The notes: generated from the sequence alone by a model not told the origin. A stretch of DNA of 64,000 bases from Buchnera aphidicola (Aphis gossypii) (GCF_013394915.1 NZ_CP056771.1:62001-126000); one strand, 5' to 3'; shown: positions 32,815-43,252, counted from the first letter of the stretch. Translations and numbers: made by a program.

Positions 32815-33249
32815 GTGAATAACATATTATCTTTTATATCTAATAATTTCATACTTTCTACCGTATGGTTTTTTTTGCTTAATATAATTATTTTTTTAAT
32901 CTTTAAACCTTTTTATCTAAAAGCAAAATTAGTTAGCAATTTTGATGCTATAAAATTAATTAATGAGAGAAATGCTAAAATAGTTGATACGCGATCTTTA
33001 GAATTATATAATTCAGGTCATATTTTAAATTCTATTCATATTCCATTGAAAAATATTTCTTTTAAAAAAGTTCAAGAATTAAATTTATCCACTCTTAATC
33101 CTGTAATTCTTATAATAAATTCATCAGAAAGAAATAACAAATATATTAAAAACTTCCTTGATAATGGAATAAAAAATATTTATATTTTAAAAAATGGAAT
33201 AGCTTCTTGGGATGCAGAAAATCTTCCTTTAGTTATAAATAAAAAATAA
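32815..33249 (+). CDS. yibN: Membrane-anchored rhodanese-like protein YibN
   Basis: 144 aa (E. coli YibN 143), starting at GTG. One N-terminal membrane segment (about residues 12-32) is followed by a rhodanese-fold domain (AKIVDTRSLELYNSGHI, ending ASWDAENLPLV). The position of the catalytic Cys is occupied by INSSER and the protein has no cysteine at all, so sulfurtransferase activity is not expected. E. coli YibN has been reported as a partner of the membrane insertase YidC, which would not need the Cys. E. coli has yibN-grxC-secB; grxC is missing here. Confidence 0.88.
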   Translation: MNNILSFISNNFILSTVWFFLLNIIIFLIFKPFYLKAKLVSNFDAIKLINERNAKIVDTRSLELYNSGHILNSIHIPLKNISFKKVQELNLSTLNPVILIINSSERNNKYIKNFLDNGIKNIYILKNGIASWDAENLPLVINKK

Positions 33250-33309
33250 AATTATTAAATATTTTTAAAATAAAATTTTTTAGTCAAATATTAAGCATTG
33301 GAATATTTT

Positions 33310-33756
33310 ATGTTAGAAAAAAAATCAAAGAAAAAAGTTTTTATAATTCAGCGAATTTATGTAAAAGATGTTTCTTTCGAAGCACCCAATACGCCAGAAA
33401 TTTTTGAGAAACAATGTATTCCAACTATGAAATTTAATTTAAATACAAATATTAAGAAGATAAAATTAGATATTTTTGAAATCGTTTTACAAGTTAGAGT
33501 GATAGTAGAAAGTAAAAAAGATTTAGTTTTTTTATGTGATGTATATCAAGCAGGTATTTTTTTTATTTCTAACTTAGATGTAAAAGAGCTAGAACATTGC
33601 ACCAATTCATACTGTCCGAATATTTTATTTCCATATGCTAGAGCATGTATTTCTAGTTTAGTATCTTTCGGAAGCTTTCCGCAATTAAACCTTGCCCCAG
33701 TTAATTTTGATGATATTTTAAATACAAATTCAGAATTCAAAGAAAAACAATATTAA
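33310..33756 (+). CDS. secB: Protein-export chaperone SecB
   Basis: Cytosolic tetrameric chaperone that keeps preproteins unfolded and delivers them to SecA. 148 aa (E. coli 155) with FIIQRIYVKDVSFEAPNTPE and the SecA-contact/peptide-groove block YCPNILFPYARACISS, then GSFPQLNLAPVNFD. A TTG at 33298 is in frame, but ATG at 33310 fits the family start better. The acidic C-terminal tail is shorter than in E. coli. Neighbouring grxC and gpsA are gone, so yibN-secB-cysE is a collapsed version of the enterobacterial cluster. Confidence 0.95.
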   Translation: MLEKKSKKKVFIIQRIYVKDVSFEAPNTPEIFEKQCIPTMKFNLNTNIKKIKLDIFEIVLQVRVIVESKKDLVFLCDVYQAGIFFISNLDVKELEHCTNSYCPNILFPYARACISSLVSFGSFPQLNLAPVNFDDILNTNSEFKEKQY

Positions 33757-33820
33757 TATAAAATAATATTGTAAATATTTAATAAATTAATTTATTTAAA
33801 TATTATTTTAAGGAGAAAAT

Positions 33821-34648
33821 ATGTGTTTTGCAGAAATTTCAGAATTGTGGAATATAATATTATGTGAAGCTAAAAATGCATTAAAAAAGGAACCTATTTT
33901 ATCTAACTTATATCAAGAGAGTATATTAAAACATAAAACATTTAGCAGTTCTTTGAGTTATATATTATCAAATAAACTATCTACTTCGATTATTTCTGAA
34001 AAGAATATACGCAATATTTTAGATGAAATATACTTAAATAATTTTTGTATTTTATATTTAGCAGTTAAGGATTTGAAAGCAATCTTTCAAAAAGATCCAG
34101 TTGTAAATAATTATTTAACTCCTTTTTTATATTTTAAAGGTTTTCACGCATTAGAATCTTATAGAATAAGTCATTATCTTTGGAGCAAAAAGCAATATGC
34201 GTTATCAACGTATTTACAAAGTAGGATTTCTACTATTTTTTCAGTTGATATTCATCCAGCAGCATGCATTGGTTCTGGAATAATGCTTGATCATGCCACT
34301 GGCATTGTTATCGGAGAAGGGGTGATTATAGAAGATGATGTTTCAATTTTACATTCTGTTACTCTGGGTGGAACAGGAAAAAATAGTAGTAAAAATAGAC
34401 ATCCAGTAATTAGAAATAAAGTTAGTATAGGTGCAGGAGCTAAAGTTTTAGGAAATATTGAAATTGGTTCCCAAGTTAAAATAGGGGCTGGATCAGTAGT
34501 TTTGAAAAATATTCCTCCATGTGTTACAGTGGCTGGTATTCCTGCAAAAATTGTCAAAAAATTAACTAATTCAACTTCTTTTCTTAAAGAAGATGAAGAT
34601 AATTTTTTAGATTGTTTAGAACAATTTCAATATGGAGATGGCATTTAG
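33821..34648 (+). CDS. cysE: Serine O-acetyltransferase
   Basis: Makes O-acetylserine, the substrate for CysK. 275 aa (E. coli 273). N-terminal helical domain, then left-handed beta helix of hexapeptides with DIHPAACIGSG, LDHATGIVIGE and IGAGAKVLGNIEIG. The C-terminus ends in GDGI; in E. coli the terminal Ile inserts into the CysK active site to form the cysteine synthase complex. A strong AAGGAG site precedes the start. CysK is encoded about 12 kb away. Confidence 0.96.
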   Translation: MCFAEISELWNIILCEAKNALKKEPILSNLYQESILKHKTFSSSLSYILSNKLSTSIISEKNIRNILDEIYLNNFCILYLAVKDLKAIFQKDPVVNNYLTPFLYFKGFHALESYRISHYLWSKKQYALSTYLQSRISTIFSVDIHPAACIGSGIMLDHATGIVIGEGVIIEDDVSILHSVTLGGTGKNSSKNRHPVIRNKVSIGAGAKVLGNIEIGSQVKIGAGSVVLKNIPPCVTVAGIPAKIVKKLTNSTSFLKEDEDNFLDCLEQFQYGDGI

Positions 34649-34755
34649 TACATTTTAAAAATTAAAACTCCTGTCTTTTATGAATAACATCATCTATATA
34701 TTATGATTGTCGATTACAGAAGTTTTATTTTTTAACTGATAACAATAATATAATA

Positions 34756-36618
34756 TTAATCATCTAAAAAACTACGCAATACTTCTGATCTGCTTGGATG
34801 ACGTAGCTTTCTTAATGCTTTTGCTTCTATTTGCCTTATTCTTTCTCGGGTAACGTCAAATTGTTTTCCAACTTCTTCTAAAGTATGATCTGTGTTCATA
34901 TCAATTCCAAAGCGCATGCGAAGAACTTTAGCCTCACGAGCTGTTAATCCTGATAGAACATCATGCGTAGCTGATCTTAAACTTTCAGATGTTGCTGAAT
35001 CTAACGGAAGCTCTAATGTTGTATCTTCTATAAAATCACCTAAATGAGAATCATCATCATCTCCTATAGGCGTTTCCATTGATATAGGTTCTTTTGCTAT
35101 TTTTAAAACTTTTCTAATTTTATCTTCAGGAATTAACATTTTTTCAGAAAGTTCTTCAGGAGTCGGTTCACGTCCTGTTTCTTGTAATATTTGTCTAGAA
35201 ATTCTATTTAGTTTATTGATAGTTTCTATCATATGTACAGGAATTCGAATAGTACGAGCTTGATCTGCGATCGATCGGGTAATTGCTTGTCTGATCCACC
35301 AAGTTGCATAAGTTGAAAATTTATATCCTCTGCGATATTCAAATTTATCTACTGCTTTCATTAAACCAATATTACCTTCTTGAATTAAATCTAAAAACTG
35401 TAGTCCTCGATTAGTATATTTTTTAGCGATAGAAATAACTAATCTTAAATTTGCTTCTACCATTTCTTTTTTTGCTCTTTTAGCTTTTGCTTCTCCAATA
35501 GACATTCTTTTGTTAATATCTTTTACTTCCTCAATTGTTAATCCTGTTTCTTTCTCTATATTACGTAATTTTTTTATACTTACAAAAATTTTTTCTTCAA
35601 TTTTTTGTATTTTTTTAGACCAAGGTTGATTTAAACTTTTTTCTTTTATTAGCCAATTTATATTAGTCTCATTTCCTGAAAAAATTTTTATAAAATTTTT
35701 TCTTGGCATTTGGCATTCTTCAATACATAATCGCATGATAATTCTTTCTTGTGTTCTAACTCTTTCCATCATATCACGCATGTTATTTACTAAATGATCA
35801 AATTGCTTTGGAACTAATCTAAATTGTTTAAAAATTTCTGAAAGATTATAAATTTCTAGCAATGCATCTTTATGTTTTCTATTTTTAATTTTAATCATAT
35901 TACTTGTATTGGTATATTGTTTCCGCAATGCAGAAAATTTTTCGTTTGCTAATTCTGGATCAATGCTATTATCTTCATCTTCTTCATCTTCCTCATTTTC
36001 CACATCTTCTTCATTTTCATCCTGTACTTTATTATTAGAAATTTCATCTAAAATTTCAGATCCTAAGTGTATGTTATTATGAGTCATAGGTGACAATTCT
36101 TCTACATTAGGATCAACAAAACCTATTACTATATCAGATAGTTTTATTTGACCAGTTTTAATTCGATCATATTGTTCTAGAAGATAAGTAATAGCTTCAG
36201 GATACTCGGATACTGAAGATTGAACTTGATTTATCCCTTCTTCAATGCGTTTTGCTATATCAATCTCACCTTCTCGCGTAAGCAATTCAACAGTACCCAT
36301 TTCTCTCATATACATTCGAACAGGGTCAGTTGTTCTTCCTAACTCTGACTCAACACTTGATAAAACTTGAGTAGCTGCTTCTACTGCGTCTTCATCTGTA
36401 TCTGTATTTATTTCATTTAAAATTAAATCATCTGCATCAGGCGCTTCTTCGACGACTTGAATTCCCATATCATTAATCATCTGGATAATGTCATCGATTT
36501 GCTCAGAATCAATAATATCTTCTGGAAGATGATCATTAACTTCGGCATAGGTTAAATACCCTTGCTCCTTGCCATGTGTAACGAGCAGCTTAAGTTGTGA
36601 CTTTGGGTTTTGCTCCAT
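34756..36618 (-). CDS. rpoD: Primary sigma factor sigma-70
   Basis: Housekeeping sigma factor. The ATG at 36618 gives [20 protein letters not shown] and 620 aa (E. coli 613); the frame is open further upstream without homology. Region 1.1, region 1.2 ([22 protein letters not shown]), the acidic non-conserved insert near residues 190-220 (runs of Glu/Asp), region 2 ([15 protein letters not shown]) and region 4 HTH ([20 protein letters not shown]) are all present. It is the last gene of rpsU-dnaG-rpoD. With RpoH it is the only sigma factor in the window, so flagellar genes have no local fliA. Confidence 0.97.
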   Translation of the reverse strand: MEQNPKSQLKLLVTHGKEQGYLTYAEVNDHLPEDIIDSEQIDDIIQMINDMGIQVVEEAPDADDLILNEINTDTDEDAVEAATQVLSSVESELGRTTDPVRMYMREMGTVELLTREGEIDIAKRIEEGINQVQSSVSEYPEAITYLLEQYDRIKTGQIKLSDIVIGFVDPNVEELSPMTHNNIHLGSEILDEISNNKVQDENEEDVENEEDEEDEDNSIDPELANEKFSALRKQYTNTSNMIKIKNRKHKDALLEIYNLSEIFKQFRLVPKQFDHLVNNMRDMMERVRTQERIIMRLCIEECQMPRKNFIKIFSGNETNINWLIKEKSLNQPWSKKIQKIEEKIFVSIKKLRNIEKETGLTIEEVKDINKRMSIGEAKAKRAKKEMVEANLRLVISIAKKYTNRGLQFLDLIQEGNIGLMKAVDKFEYRRGYKFSTYATWWIRQAITRSIADQARTIRIPVHMIETINKLNRISRQILQETGREPTPEELSEKMLIPEDKIRKVLKIAKEPISMETPIGDDDDSHLGDFIEDTTLELPLDSATSESLRSATHDVLSGLTAREAKVLRMRFGIDMNTDHTLEEVGKQFDVTRERIRQIEAKALRKLRHPSRSEVLRSFLDD

Positions 36619-36742
36619 AGGGAATATCCAAATTTTGTTAATGTGATGAATATTAATCGACTGATTAGTCAATAATTAATATATAGAATTATTTTAATTT
36701 TAAGGTATGTTATTAGATAATTTTAATAGAAAAAATAAAAAA

Positions 36743-38482
36743 TTATTCACTATTTTTTAATTTTTTATTAATAGACCAAATTTCTTCTTTTTCATTTATT
36801 GTAAGCCCATAAATTCTTTCTTTTGAAATTAGATGCTCTTGTCTTTTTTCAAGGTCCTTTTTATATACACTTTTTAATAGATCTAAAAAAACATTTTGAA
36901 TTTTTTCTTCAACTATCATATGATCTAAAGTTGAGAGAGTTTTTAAAATGTGAATTATTTTACTATTTCTATAAAATTCTAGTAATTGACCTGTATTAAA
37001 ACTTGGGTGTTCTAAACATGTTTTTAAAATTTCTAAAAAAATCGGAATTCCTTTTATTTTTGAATTTTTAAATTGTTTTGTTGAATTTACTAAATTAGAT
37101 AAATTAGGGTTCTGAATAAGCAATCCGATAAGAGTGCGCATTAAAGTTGGTTTATTTTTATATTGTAAAATTTTATTTTTTTGTGTTTTTTGATGTAAAA
37201 ATTTTTCAAATTGATAATCATCCAAAATTCCTATTGTTCGTCCTAATATTTGTCTTAAATAAATTCGTATTGTATCACTAGGTATAGAATTTATTAAAGG
37301 TAAAGCATGTGCGCTTAAATAAAATTTGTCATCGCTAGATGATAAATCAATTCCTTTTAGAATATTTTTAAAAAAAAATTTAGACAGTGTTAAAGCATTT
37401 TTAATACGTAATTGAAAATTTTTTGATCCTTCTTTTTTAATAATAGTATCTGGGTCTTCATTTTCAGGCAGCATTATAAATTTTATAGTTTTTTCATCGG
37501 ATATATATGGTAATGTGATTTTTAAAGTTCTCCAAGCAGCATTTCTTCCGGCATCATCACCATCATAGCAGTATATAACTGTATTAGTATTTCGAAAAAG
37601 TATTTTTATCTGTTCTTTTGTAATTGATGTTCCTAAAGAAGAAACGACATGATCAATTTTATTTTGTGTTAACATAATAACATCGATATATCCTTCTACA
37701 ACTAATAGATACTTTGGTTTTAAGTGTTTCTTTTTTACTTGATATAATCCGTAAATTTGTTTGCTTTTGTAAAAAATATTTGTTTCAGCTGAATTGATAT
37801 ATTTTGGAAGAATTTCTTTTATAGTTCTACCTCCAAAACCTATAGTTCTTCCATATTTATCATGTATAGGAAATGTTATTCTTCCTTGAAAAGGATCGTA
37901 TATTTTTTTTTTTTTATTAATAGAAATAATTTTATTATTTAATAAATCTGTCTCTAATTCTTTTTTAATATGTAATTTCTGAAAAAATAAGTCCCAAGTA
38001 AAACTTGAAAATCCAATACAAAAAAATTCTATCATACTTTTACTAATTCCTCTGTGAATAAGATAATCATAAGCAGAACTAGTTAACATTAAGTTTTTTT
38101 CATATAATTTAGATATTTGATTAGTTAATAAGTATAGTTTTTGTTTTTTGAAATAATCATTTTTTTCAGGTATGAAATTTTTTTCAAAAGGTATCGAAAG
38201 TCCATGCATGAAAGACAATTCTTCAATACTTTCTACAAAATTTAAATGTTCATAGTTGATTAAAAAGTCAATTACGTTTCCATGTATATTACATCCAAAA
38301 CAATAATAAAATTGTTTTTCGTAACTAACTGTAAATGATGGTGTTTTATCGTTATGAAAAGGACAGTGAGTTTGATAATTTTTGCCTTTTTTTTTTAATT
38401 TTATTCTTGAATCAATAACATCAACAATATTTGTTCGACATAACAGATCATTAATAAAATATTTAGGTATTTTTTCAGACAT
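36743..38482 (-). CDS. dnaG: DNA primase
   Basis: Makes RNA primers for replication. 579 aa (E. coli 581). Zinc-binding CHC2 domain near residues 38-64 ([12 protein letters not shown], then YYCFGC). TOPRIM catalytic core with [13 protein letters not shown] near 262 and [11 protein letters not shown] near 307. The C-terminal helicase-binding domain is more divergent but in frame. Middle gene of the rpsU-dnaG-rpoD operon. The Shine-Dalgarno is weak, consistent with the low expression of primase in this operon. Confidence 0.96.
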   Translation of the reverse strand: MSEKIPKYFINDLLCRTNIVDVIDSRIKLKKKGKNYQTHCPFHNDKTPSFTVSYEKQFYYCFGCNIHGNVIDFLINYEHLNFVESIEELSFMHGLSIPFEKNFIPEKNDYFKKQKLYLLTNQISKLYEKNLMLTSSAYDYLIHRGISKSMIEFFCIGFSSFTWDLFFQKLHIKKELETDLLNNKIISINKKKKIYDPFQGRITFPIHDKYGRTIGFGGRTIKEILPKYINSAETNIFYKSKQIYGLYQVKKKHLKPKYLLVVEGYIDVIMLTQNKIDHVVSSLGTSITKEQIKILFRNTNTVIYCYDGDDAGRNAAWRTLKITLPYISDEKTIKFIMLPENEDPDTIIKKEGSKNFQLRIKNALTLSKFFFKNILKGIDLSSSDDKFYLSAHALPLINSIPSDTIRIYLRQILGRTIGILDDYQFEKFLHQKTQKNKILQYKNKPTLMRTLIGLLIQNPNLSNLVNSTKQFKNSKIKGIPIFLEILKTCLEHPSFNTGQLLEFYRNSKIIHILKTLSTLDHMIVEEKIQNVFLDLLKSVYKKDLEKRQEHLISKERIYGLTINEKEEIWSINKKLKNSE

Positions 38483-38503
38483 AGATTTTTTTATGATAGA
38501 ATT

Positions 38504-38523
38504 CCGTTCTTTTAAAAGAACGG
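38504..38523 (-). terminator. rpsU-dnaG intergenic hairpin
   Basis: The 20-base perfect palindrome CCGTTCTTTTAAAAGAACGG lies between rpsU and dnaG. E. coli has a terminator at this position that limits dnaG expression. The minus-strand sequence after the stem is not T-rich, so it may be a weak terminator or an RNA-processing site. Confidence 0.55.
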
Positions 38524-38554
38524 TTATTTTATTTTTTATATTTTTTAATATATT

Positions 38555-38770
38555 TTAATACATTCTAATTCTTTTTGCATTTTCTCGTGTAAGTTTTTTT
38601 GCTAAACGTTTTATCGCGGAAGCTTTAGCGCGTTTTCTTTCGGTAGTAGGTTTTTCATAAAATTCTCTTCTACGTATTTCTGCTAAAATTCCAGCTTTTT
38701 CACAAGATCTTTTGAAGCGACGTAATGCAACATCGAATGGTTCATTTTCACGTACTTTTATTATTGGCAT
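38555..38770 (-). CDS. rpsU: 30S ribosomal protein S21
   Basis: Small basic ribosomal protein needed for initiation with natural mRNAs. 71 aa, the E. coli length, with [20 protein letters not shown] and a basic tail rich in Arg/Lys ([17 protein letters not shown]). First gene of the macromolecular synthesis operon. A GGGGT site precedes the start. Divergent from tsaD with 238 bp between, in which I see no gene. Confidence 0.97.
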   Translation of the reverse strand: MPIIKVRENEPFDVALRRFKRSCEKAGILAEIRRREFYEKPTTERKRAKASAIKRLAKKLTRENAKRIRMY

Positions 38771-39008
38771 TTAATATTAACCCCAATTATGTGATGTATA
38801 TTAGATTTTTATTTATAATATGTAAATTATTGTAAACGAGTGTTATTTTATTATGTAAAATGAATCCTATCTTAATTAACATTGTGTTGTAAAGTATCAT
38901 TTTTAAAAAATTTAATTATTTTTGTTGTGATAAAATTTAATTTTTTTATTTTAATATTATTTTTGTTGTTTAATTTTGAACTATTTAAAAAAATGAACAG
39001 GTGTAGAA

Positions 39009-40025
39009 ATGAAAATATTAGGTATTGAAACATCGTGTGATGATACTGGAATAGCTGTTTATGATAACCTTCAAGGTTTATTGGTTAATGAATTATACAA
39101 TCAAAAAAAAATACATGCTAATTACGGCGGGATTATTCCAGAGTTAGCATCACGTACACATTCAAAAAAAATAATTTTTCTGTTAGATAAAATTTTTAAA
39201 AAAATAAATCTTGAGAAAGATATTAATCTTATTGCATATACTGCAGGGCCTGGTTTAGTTGGTTCTTTGTTAGTTGGCGCAACATTTGCTTGTTCTTTGG
39301 GATTTTCTTTAAATATCCCTGTGTTACCAGTCAATCATATGGAAGCGCATTTATTATCGCCAATGTTAGATTCTCATTTAATTACATTTCCATTTATTGG
39401 ATTACTAGTTTCTGGAAAGCACACTCAAATTATTGCGGCTTATAAATTAGGAAAATATGAGATTCTTGGAAATTCTTTAGATGACGCTGCAGGTGAAGCT
39501 TTTGATAAAATATCAAAATTATTAGGTTTAAAATATCCAAATGGTCATGAATTATCTAATTTAGCTAAAAAGGGTGTGAAAATTAATTTGAAATTTCCTC
39601 GTCCTATGAAAAATCATTCTAATTTAAATTTTAGTTTTTCAGGGTTGAAAACTTTTGCTGCTAACATTATTAAAAATAAAACTTTAAATTTTCAACAAAA
39701 AGCAAATATTGCAAAAGCTTTTGAAGACGCAGTTGTTGATATATTATTAATGAAAACTAAAAGAGCTTTAAATCAAAAAAAATGGAGCAATTTAGTCATT
39801 GCAGGAGGTGTCAGTGCAAATAAATTATTACGTAAAAAATCAGAAATTATGATGCGAGAAGTTTTTAATGGAAAAGTATTTTTTGCTCGTCCAGAATTTT
39901 GCACAGATAATGGTGCAATGATTGCTTATTTAGGATCATTATATTATAAAAAAAAAAATATTTTTCCTTCATTAGAAATTACCGTAAAACCGAAGTGGCC
40001 TTTAGATAGTTTACCTGTATTATAA
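39009..40025 (+). CDS. tsaD: tRNA N6-threonylcarbamoyladenosine transferase TsaD
   Basis: Catalytic subunit that adds threonylcarbamoyl to A37 of ANN-decoding tRNAs. 338 aa (E. coli 337). ASKHA-fold ATPase with GIETSCDDTGIAVYD at residues 4-18, metal-binding HMEAH near 111-115, AGGVSANK near 272 and a Cys-Thr-Asp-Asn motif near the end. It would modify the two tRNA-Thr and tRNA-Lys encoded in this window. Its stop codon directly abuts the stop of convergent ribB. Partner genes tsaB, tsaC and tsaE are not in the window. Confidence 0.96.
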   Translation: MKILGIETSCDDTGIAVYDNLQGLLVNELYNQKKIHANYGGIIPELASRTHSKKIIFLLDKIFKKINLEKDINLIAYTAGPGLVGSLLVGATFACSLGFSLNIPVLPVNHMEAHLLSPMLDSHLITFPFIGLLVSGKHTQIIAAYKLGKYEILGNSLDDAAGEAFDKISKLLGLKYPNGHELSNLAKKGVKINLKFPRPMKNHSNLNFSFSGLKTFAANIIKNKTLNFQQKANIAKAFEDAVVDILLMKTKRALNQKKWSNLVIAGGVSANKLLRKKSEIMMREVFNGKVFFARPEFCTDNGAMIAYLGSLYYKKKNIFPSLEITVKPKWPLDSLPVL

Positions 40026-40685
40026 TCAATCAGAATTTTTTAAAAATCTATTTTTTTGAATATATAAAATTAGATCTTTTATAGTTAATATTGTCATATG
40101 TTTTTCTTTTGAAAATGTAATAATTTCAGGTACTCGAGACATAGATCCATCTTTATTGGTGAGTTCACAAATTACTCCGGCTGGTTTAAAACCAGCAAGG
40201 GATACTATTTCGATAGCTGCTTCTGTATGACCAGCTCTTGCTAAAAGTCCTCCTGTATCAGCTCTTAAGGGAAATATGTGACCTGGTCTGTTTAAATCAC
40301 TAGGTTTTGCATTATCTGCTATAGCTGCTTGTATAGTTGTTAATCGATCTTTAGCTGATACGCCAGTAGAAACGCCTTTAGCAGCTTCTATTGTAACTGT
40401 AAACGCTGTTTGATAAGTGCTTGTGTTATTTTTAACCATCATAGGTAAATTTAATTTTTTTCTTTGAGATTCTGTAATGCATAAACACACAATACCGCTA
40501 CCATATCTAATTGTTAAAGCCATTTGTTCTACTGTCATTTTTTCGCAGGAAAAAACAAGATCTCCTTCGTTTTCTCTATTTTCATCATCTAGTATGATAA
40601 TACCCTGTCCAGATCTCAGAGCTAATATTGCTTTTTCTACACGTTCTATAGGGTTTCCAAATTCATAAAGTATTTTGTGATTCAT
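40026..40685 (-). CDS. ribB: 3,4-dihydroxy-2-butanone 4-phosphate synthase
   Basis: Converts ribulose-5-phosphate to the four-carbon precursor of riboflavin. 219 aa (E. coli 217). The metal/substrate motif [13 protein letters not shown] near residues 32-44 and the second site [14 protein letters not shown] near 157 are intact, as is RPGHIFPL. Start follows AAGG. In E. coli an FMN riboswitch precedes ribB; the 191 bases upstream here show none of its conserved G/C-rich arms. Riboflavin is a vitamin supplied to aphids in some lineages. Confidence 0.96.
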   Translation of the reverse strand: MNHKILYEFGNPIERVEKAILALRSGQGIIILDDENRENEGDLVFSCEKMTVEQMALTIRYGSGIVCLCITESQRKKLNLPMMVKNNTSTYQTAFTVTIEAAKGVSTGVSAKDRLTTIQAAIADNAKPSDLNRPGHIFPLRADTGGLLARAGHTEAAIEIVSLAGFKPAGVICELTNKDGSMSRVPEIITFSKEKHMTILTIKDLILYIQKNRFLKNSD

Positions 40686-40817
40686 TTTTTGAAAACCTTG
40701 ATTGAATTAAACTATTAAAAATAATTTCAAAAAGCTTTATACATGAAACAATTTTAAAAAATAATTATATTATATCTTGAATAAAATTTAAGAGCAATCT
40801 TAAAAAGATTATATATT

Positions 40818-40851
40818 TATATCTAAGTATTATATATAATATTTAGATATA
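40818..40851. terminator. A/T hairpin downstream of hldE
   Basis: TATCTAA pairs with TTAGATA, extended by flanking A-T pairs, between hldE and ribB on the minus strand. Weak A/T-only stem, possibly an hldE 3' end. Confidence 0.35.
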
Positions 40852-40876
40852 AAATTTATTCTTAAATATATTTTCA

Positions 40877-41821
40877 CTATATATTTAAAACTGTATTTAA
40901 TTCATTAATATTTAATGTTTCAGTTCCCATTTTTTGTATAACTATACTTGCACCAATATTAGCATAAAAACATGATTCCTCTAAAGAATAACCTGTAGCT
41001 AAAGCAGAAGCAATAATTGAAATTACTGTATCTCCCGCACCTGTTACATCTGATGCTATTTTAGATATTGCTGGAAAATGTATTGGTTTTTTTTTAGGTT
41101 GAAATAATGTCATACCATTTTTAGATCGAGTAACTAATAATGCTGATAAATTTAGTTCGGATACTAATTTCATTCCTCTTGTAAATATTTGTTTTTCTTC
41201 ATGGCACTTTCCTACTATTTTTTCAAATTCAGAAAGATTAGGTGTCAATAAACTAGCACCAGAATACTTTTTGAAATCTATTCCTTTGGGATCTATGAGT
41301 ATATGAATAGACATTTTTTTTGCCAAACTGATAATTTTTTTAATTTGAAATAATGTTCCTTTTGCATAATCTGATAATATTAAAACTTTATAATATTTTA
41401 ATGAATTTATAATTTTTTCATATAACAGATGAAAGTCATTAAAAATATATTTTTCTTCAAAGTCTAATCGCATTAATTGTTTTTTTTCTGATATAATTCT
41501 AATTTTTTTAATTGTTTTGCTATTTTTTACGCTGATAAAATCATAGCAAATATTAACATGATTAAGAAGTTTTTTTAATATTGTACCTTCAATATCTTCA
41601 CCAATTAAACCAACTACTTTACATTTTCCGCCTATTTCTGCAATATTTTTAGCTACGTTTCCTGCGCCTCCTGGTTGTTCTATAACTTTTTTAATTAATG
41701 AAACAGGCATTGATTGTTCTGGTATCATATAATAATTTTTACTATACCAATAACAATCTAATATTAAGTCGCCGACGACAAGAACAAGTGCATTATTGAA
41801 ATCTATAATTTCTTTTTTCAT
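40877..41821 (-). CDS. hldE: Heptose-7-phosphate kinase domain only (HldE N-half)
   Basis: E. coli HldE is a 477-aa fusion of a heptose-7-phosphate kinase and an ADP-heptose adenylyltransferase used for LPS core. Here the protein is 314 aa, ending with [11 protein letters not shown] just where the E. coli kinase domain ends. The ribokinase-family kinase is intact: [13 protein letters not shown] near residue 50, [18 protein letters not shown] and the catalytic DVTGAGDT near 267. The 191 bases to ribB are too short to hold the missing domain, so it has been deleted. ADP-heptose cannot be made by this product alone. An AAAGGA site precedes the start. Confidence 0.88.
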   Translation of the reverse strand: MKKEIIDFNNALVLVVGDLILDCYWYSKNYYMIPEQSMPVSLIKKVIEQPGGAGNVAKNIAEIGGKCKVVGLIGEDIEGTILKKLLNHVNICYDFISVKNSKTIKKIRIISEKKQLMRLDFEEKYIFNDFHLLYEKIINSLKYYKVLILSDYAKGTLFQIKKIISLAKKMSIHILIDPKGIDFKKYSGASLLTPNLSEFEKIVGKCHEEKQIFTRGMKLVSELNLSALLVTRSKNGMTLFQPKKKPIHFPAISKIASDVTGAGDTVISIIASALATGYSLEESCFYANIGASIVIQKMGTETLNINELNTVLNI

Positions 41822-41983
41822 TGATAATCCTTTAAGATGTTATTAAAATTTATTATTTTTATATATTAATATTATCTATAAAATTATTATAGTCTTTAAT
41901 TATTACAAATAATCTTTAAACATTTAAGTCTTTTGTGTTTTTTATTAAAAATAATATTTTGTTCTTAGTATGAGAAAATGTTT

Positions 41984-43234
41984 ATGAAAATATATTTAGT
42001 TGGTGGCGCTGTTCGCGATCAATTGTTAAACTTACCTATTAAAGATAGAGATTGGGTAATAGTAGGAGCTACTAAAGAGATTTTGTTAAAAAAAAATTTT
42101 CAACAAGTAGGTAAAGATTTTCCAGTTTTTTTACATCCTAAAACGCGAGAAGAATATGCTTTGGCAAGAAAAGATAGAAAATTAGGGAAAGGTTATACTG
42201 ATTTCCACACTGATTTTAGTTCATATATAACTCTAGAAGAGGATTTAATTAGACGCGATTTAACAATTAATGCTATTGCTCAAGATAAGTTTGGGAATTA
42301 TATTGATCCTTATCAAGGTAAAAAAGATTTAGAAAATCGTCTATTACGTCATGTTTCACAATCTTTCACTGAAGATCCATTGCGTGTTTTACGAACAGCA
42401 AGATTTGCAGCTAAATTAATGCACTTAGGATTTCGTATTGCTACAGAAACTATGTTTTTAATGCGTGAAATAGTTAAAAAAAAAGAACTATTATATTTAA
42501 CTGTAAATAGAATTTGGAACGAAACTGAAAAAGCGTTTAAAACTAAAAATCCGCATGTGTATTTACAGGTTTTATATTCTTGTGATGCGCTTAACTTAAT
42601 ATTTCCAGAAATATGTTTGTTATATGAACGAGAATTATTTTTTACAAACTTTTTTAATCATTTAAACAACCTTTTTTTATCACAAGGTTTATCTAAAATA
42701 TCTACTTTAACTAAAGATATTTCTATACGCTTTTCTTATATATTTCAATTTTTTTCTTTAAATACAAACGATATTTTTAAGGAAAAATTTTACGATCAAG
42801 TTTCTGCATCTATTGTTCAAAAATTTTGTAATCGTTTGAATATTCCTACATATATTAAAGAAATAGCTATATTAAGTACTGGCTTTCATCATTTTCTAAA
42901 TTCAATAAATTATCAATCTTCTAAAAATATTGTACATTTTTTTTGCAAAATAGATGCCTGGAGAAAACCCGATCGCGTTAAAATATTTTCATTTTTAAGC
43001 AACTTTAACTTTTTAAATAATATATCACAACAAAATAGATCAAATGATCATTCTAATATTAATTTATCACCTGGTTTTTTTTTAAAAAAATCTTTTTCTG
43101 TTGTACAAAATATATCTATTAAATCAATTCTACAGAAAGGATTCAAAGGAGATCAAATTAAAAATGAATTAAATAGAATAAGAATTAAAAAATTAGATTT
43201 ATGGAGAATAAAAAATTTTAAAAAATTATTTTAA
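41984..43234 (+). CDS. cca: CCA-adding tRNA nucleotidyltransferase
   Basis: Adds CCA to tRNA 3' ends; needed here because no tRNA gene in the window encodes CCA. 416 aa (E. coli 412). The class II catalytic head is intact: YLVGGAVRDQLL at residues 3-14, DRDW metal site near 21, RRDLTINAIAQD near 91 and EDPLRVLRTARFAAK near 134. The C-terminal HD phosphohydrolase part has lost the E. coli HDLGKG motif (aligned region reads through SYIFQFFSLN), so the extra phosphatase activity is probably gone. ATG at 41984 is preferred to one two codons upstream. Confidence 0.95.
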   Translation: MKIYLVGGAVRDQLLNLPIKDRDWVIVGATKEILLKKNFQQVGKDFPVFLHPKTREEYALARKDRKLGKGYTDFHTDFSSYITLEEDLIRRDLTINAIAQDKFGNYIDPYQGKKDLENRLLRHVSQSFTEDPLRVLRTARFAAKLMHLGFRIATETMFLMREIVKKKELLYLTVNRIWNETEKAFKTKNPHVYLQVLYSCDALNLIFPEICLLYERELFFTNFFNHLNNLFLSQGLSKISTLTKDISIRFSYIFQFFSLNTNDIFKEKFYDQVSASIVQKFCNRLNIPTYIKEIAILSTGFHHFLNSINYQSSKNIVHFFCKIDAWRKPDRVKIFSFLSNFNFLNNISQQNRSNDHSNINLSPGFFLKKSFSVVQNISIKSILQKGFKGDQIKNELNRIRIKKLDLWRIKNFKKLF

Positions 43235-43252
43235 TCATATAAAATAACGTTT

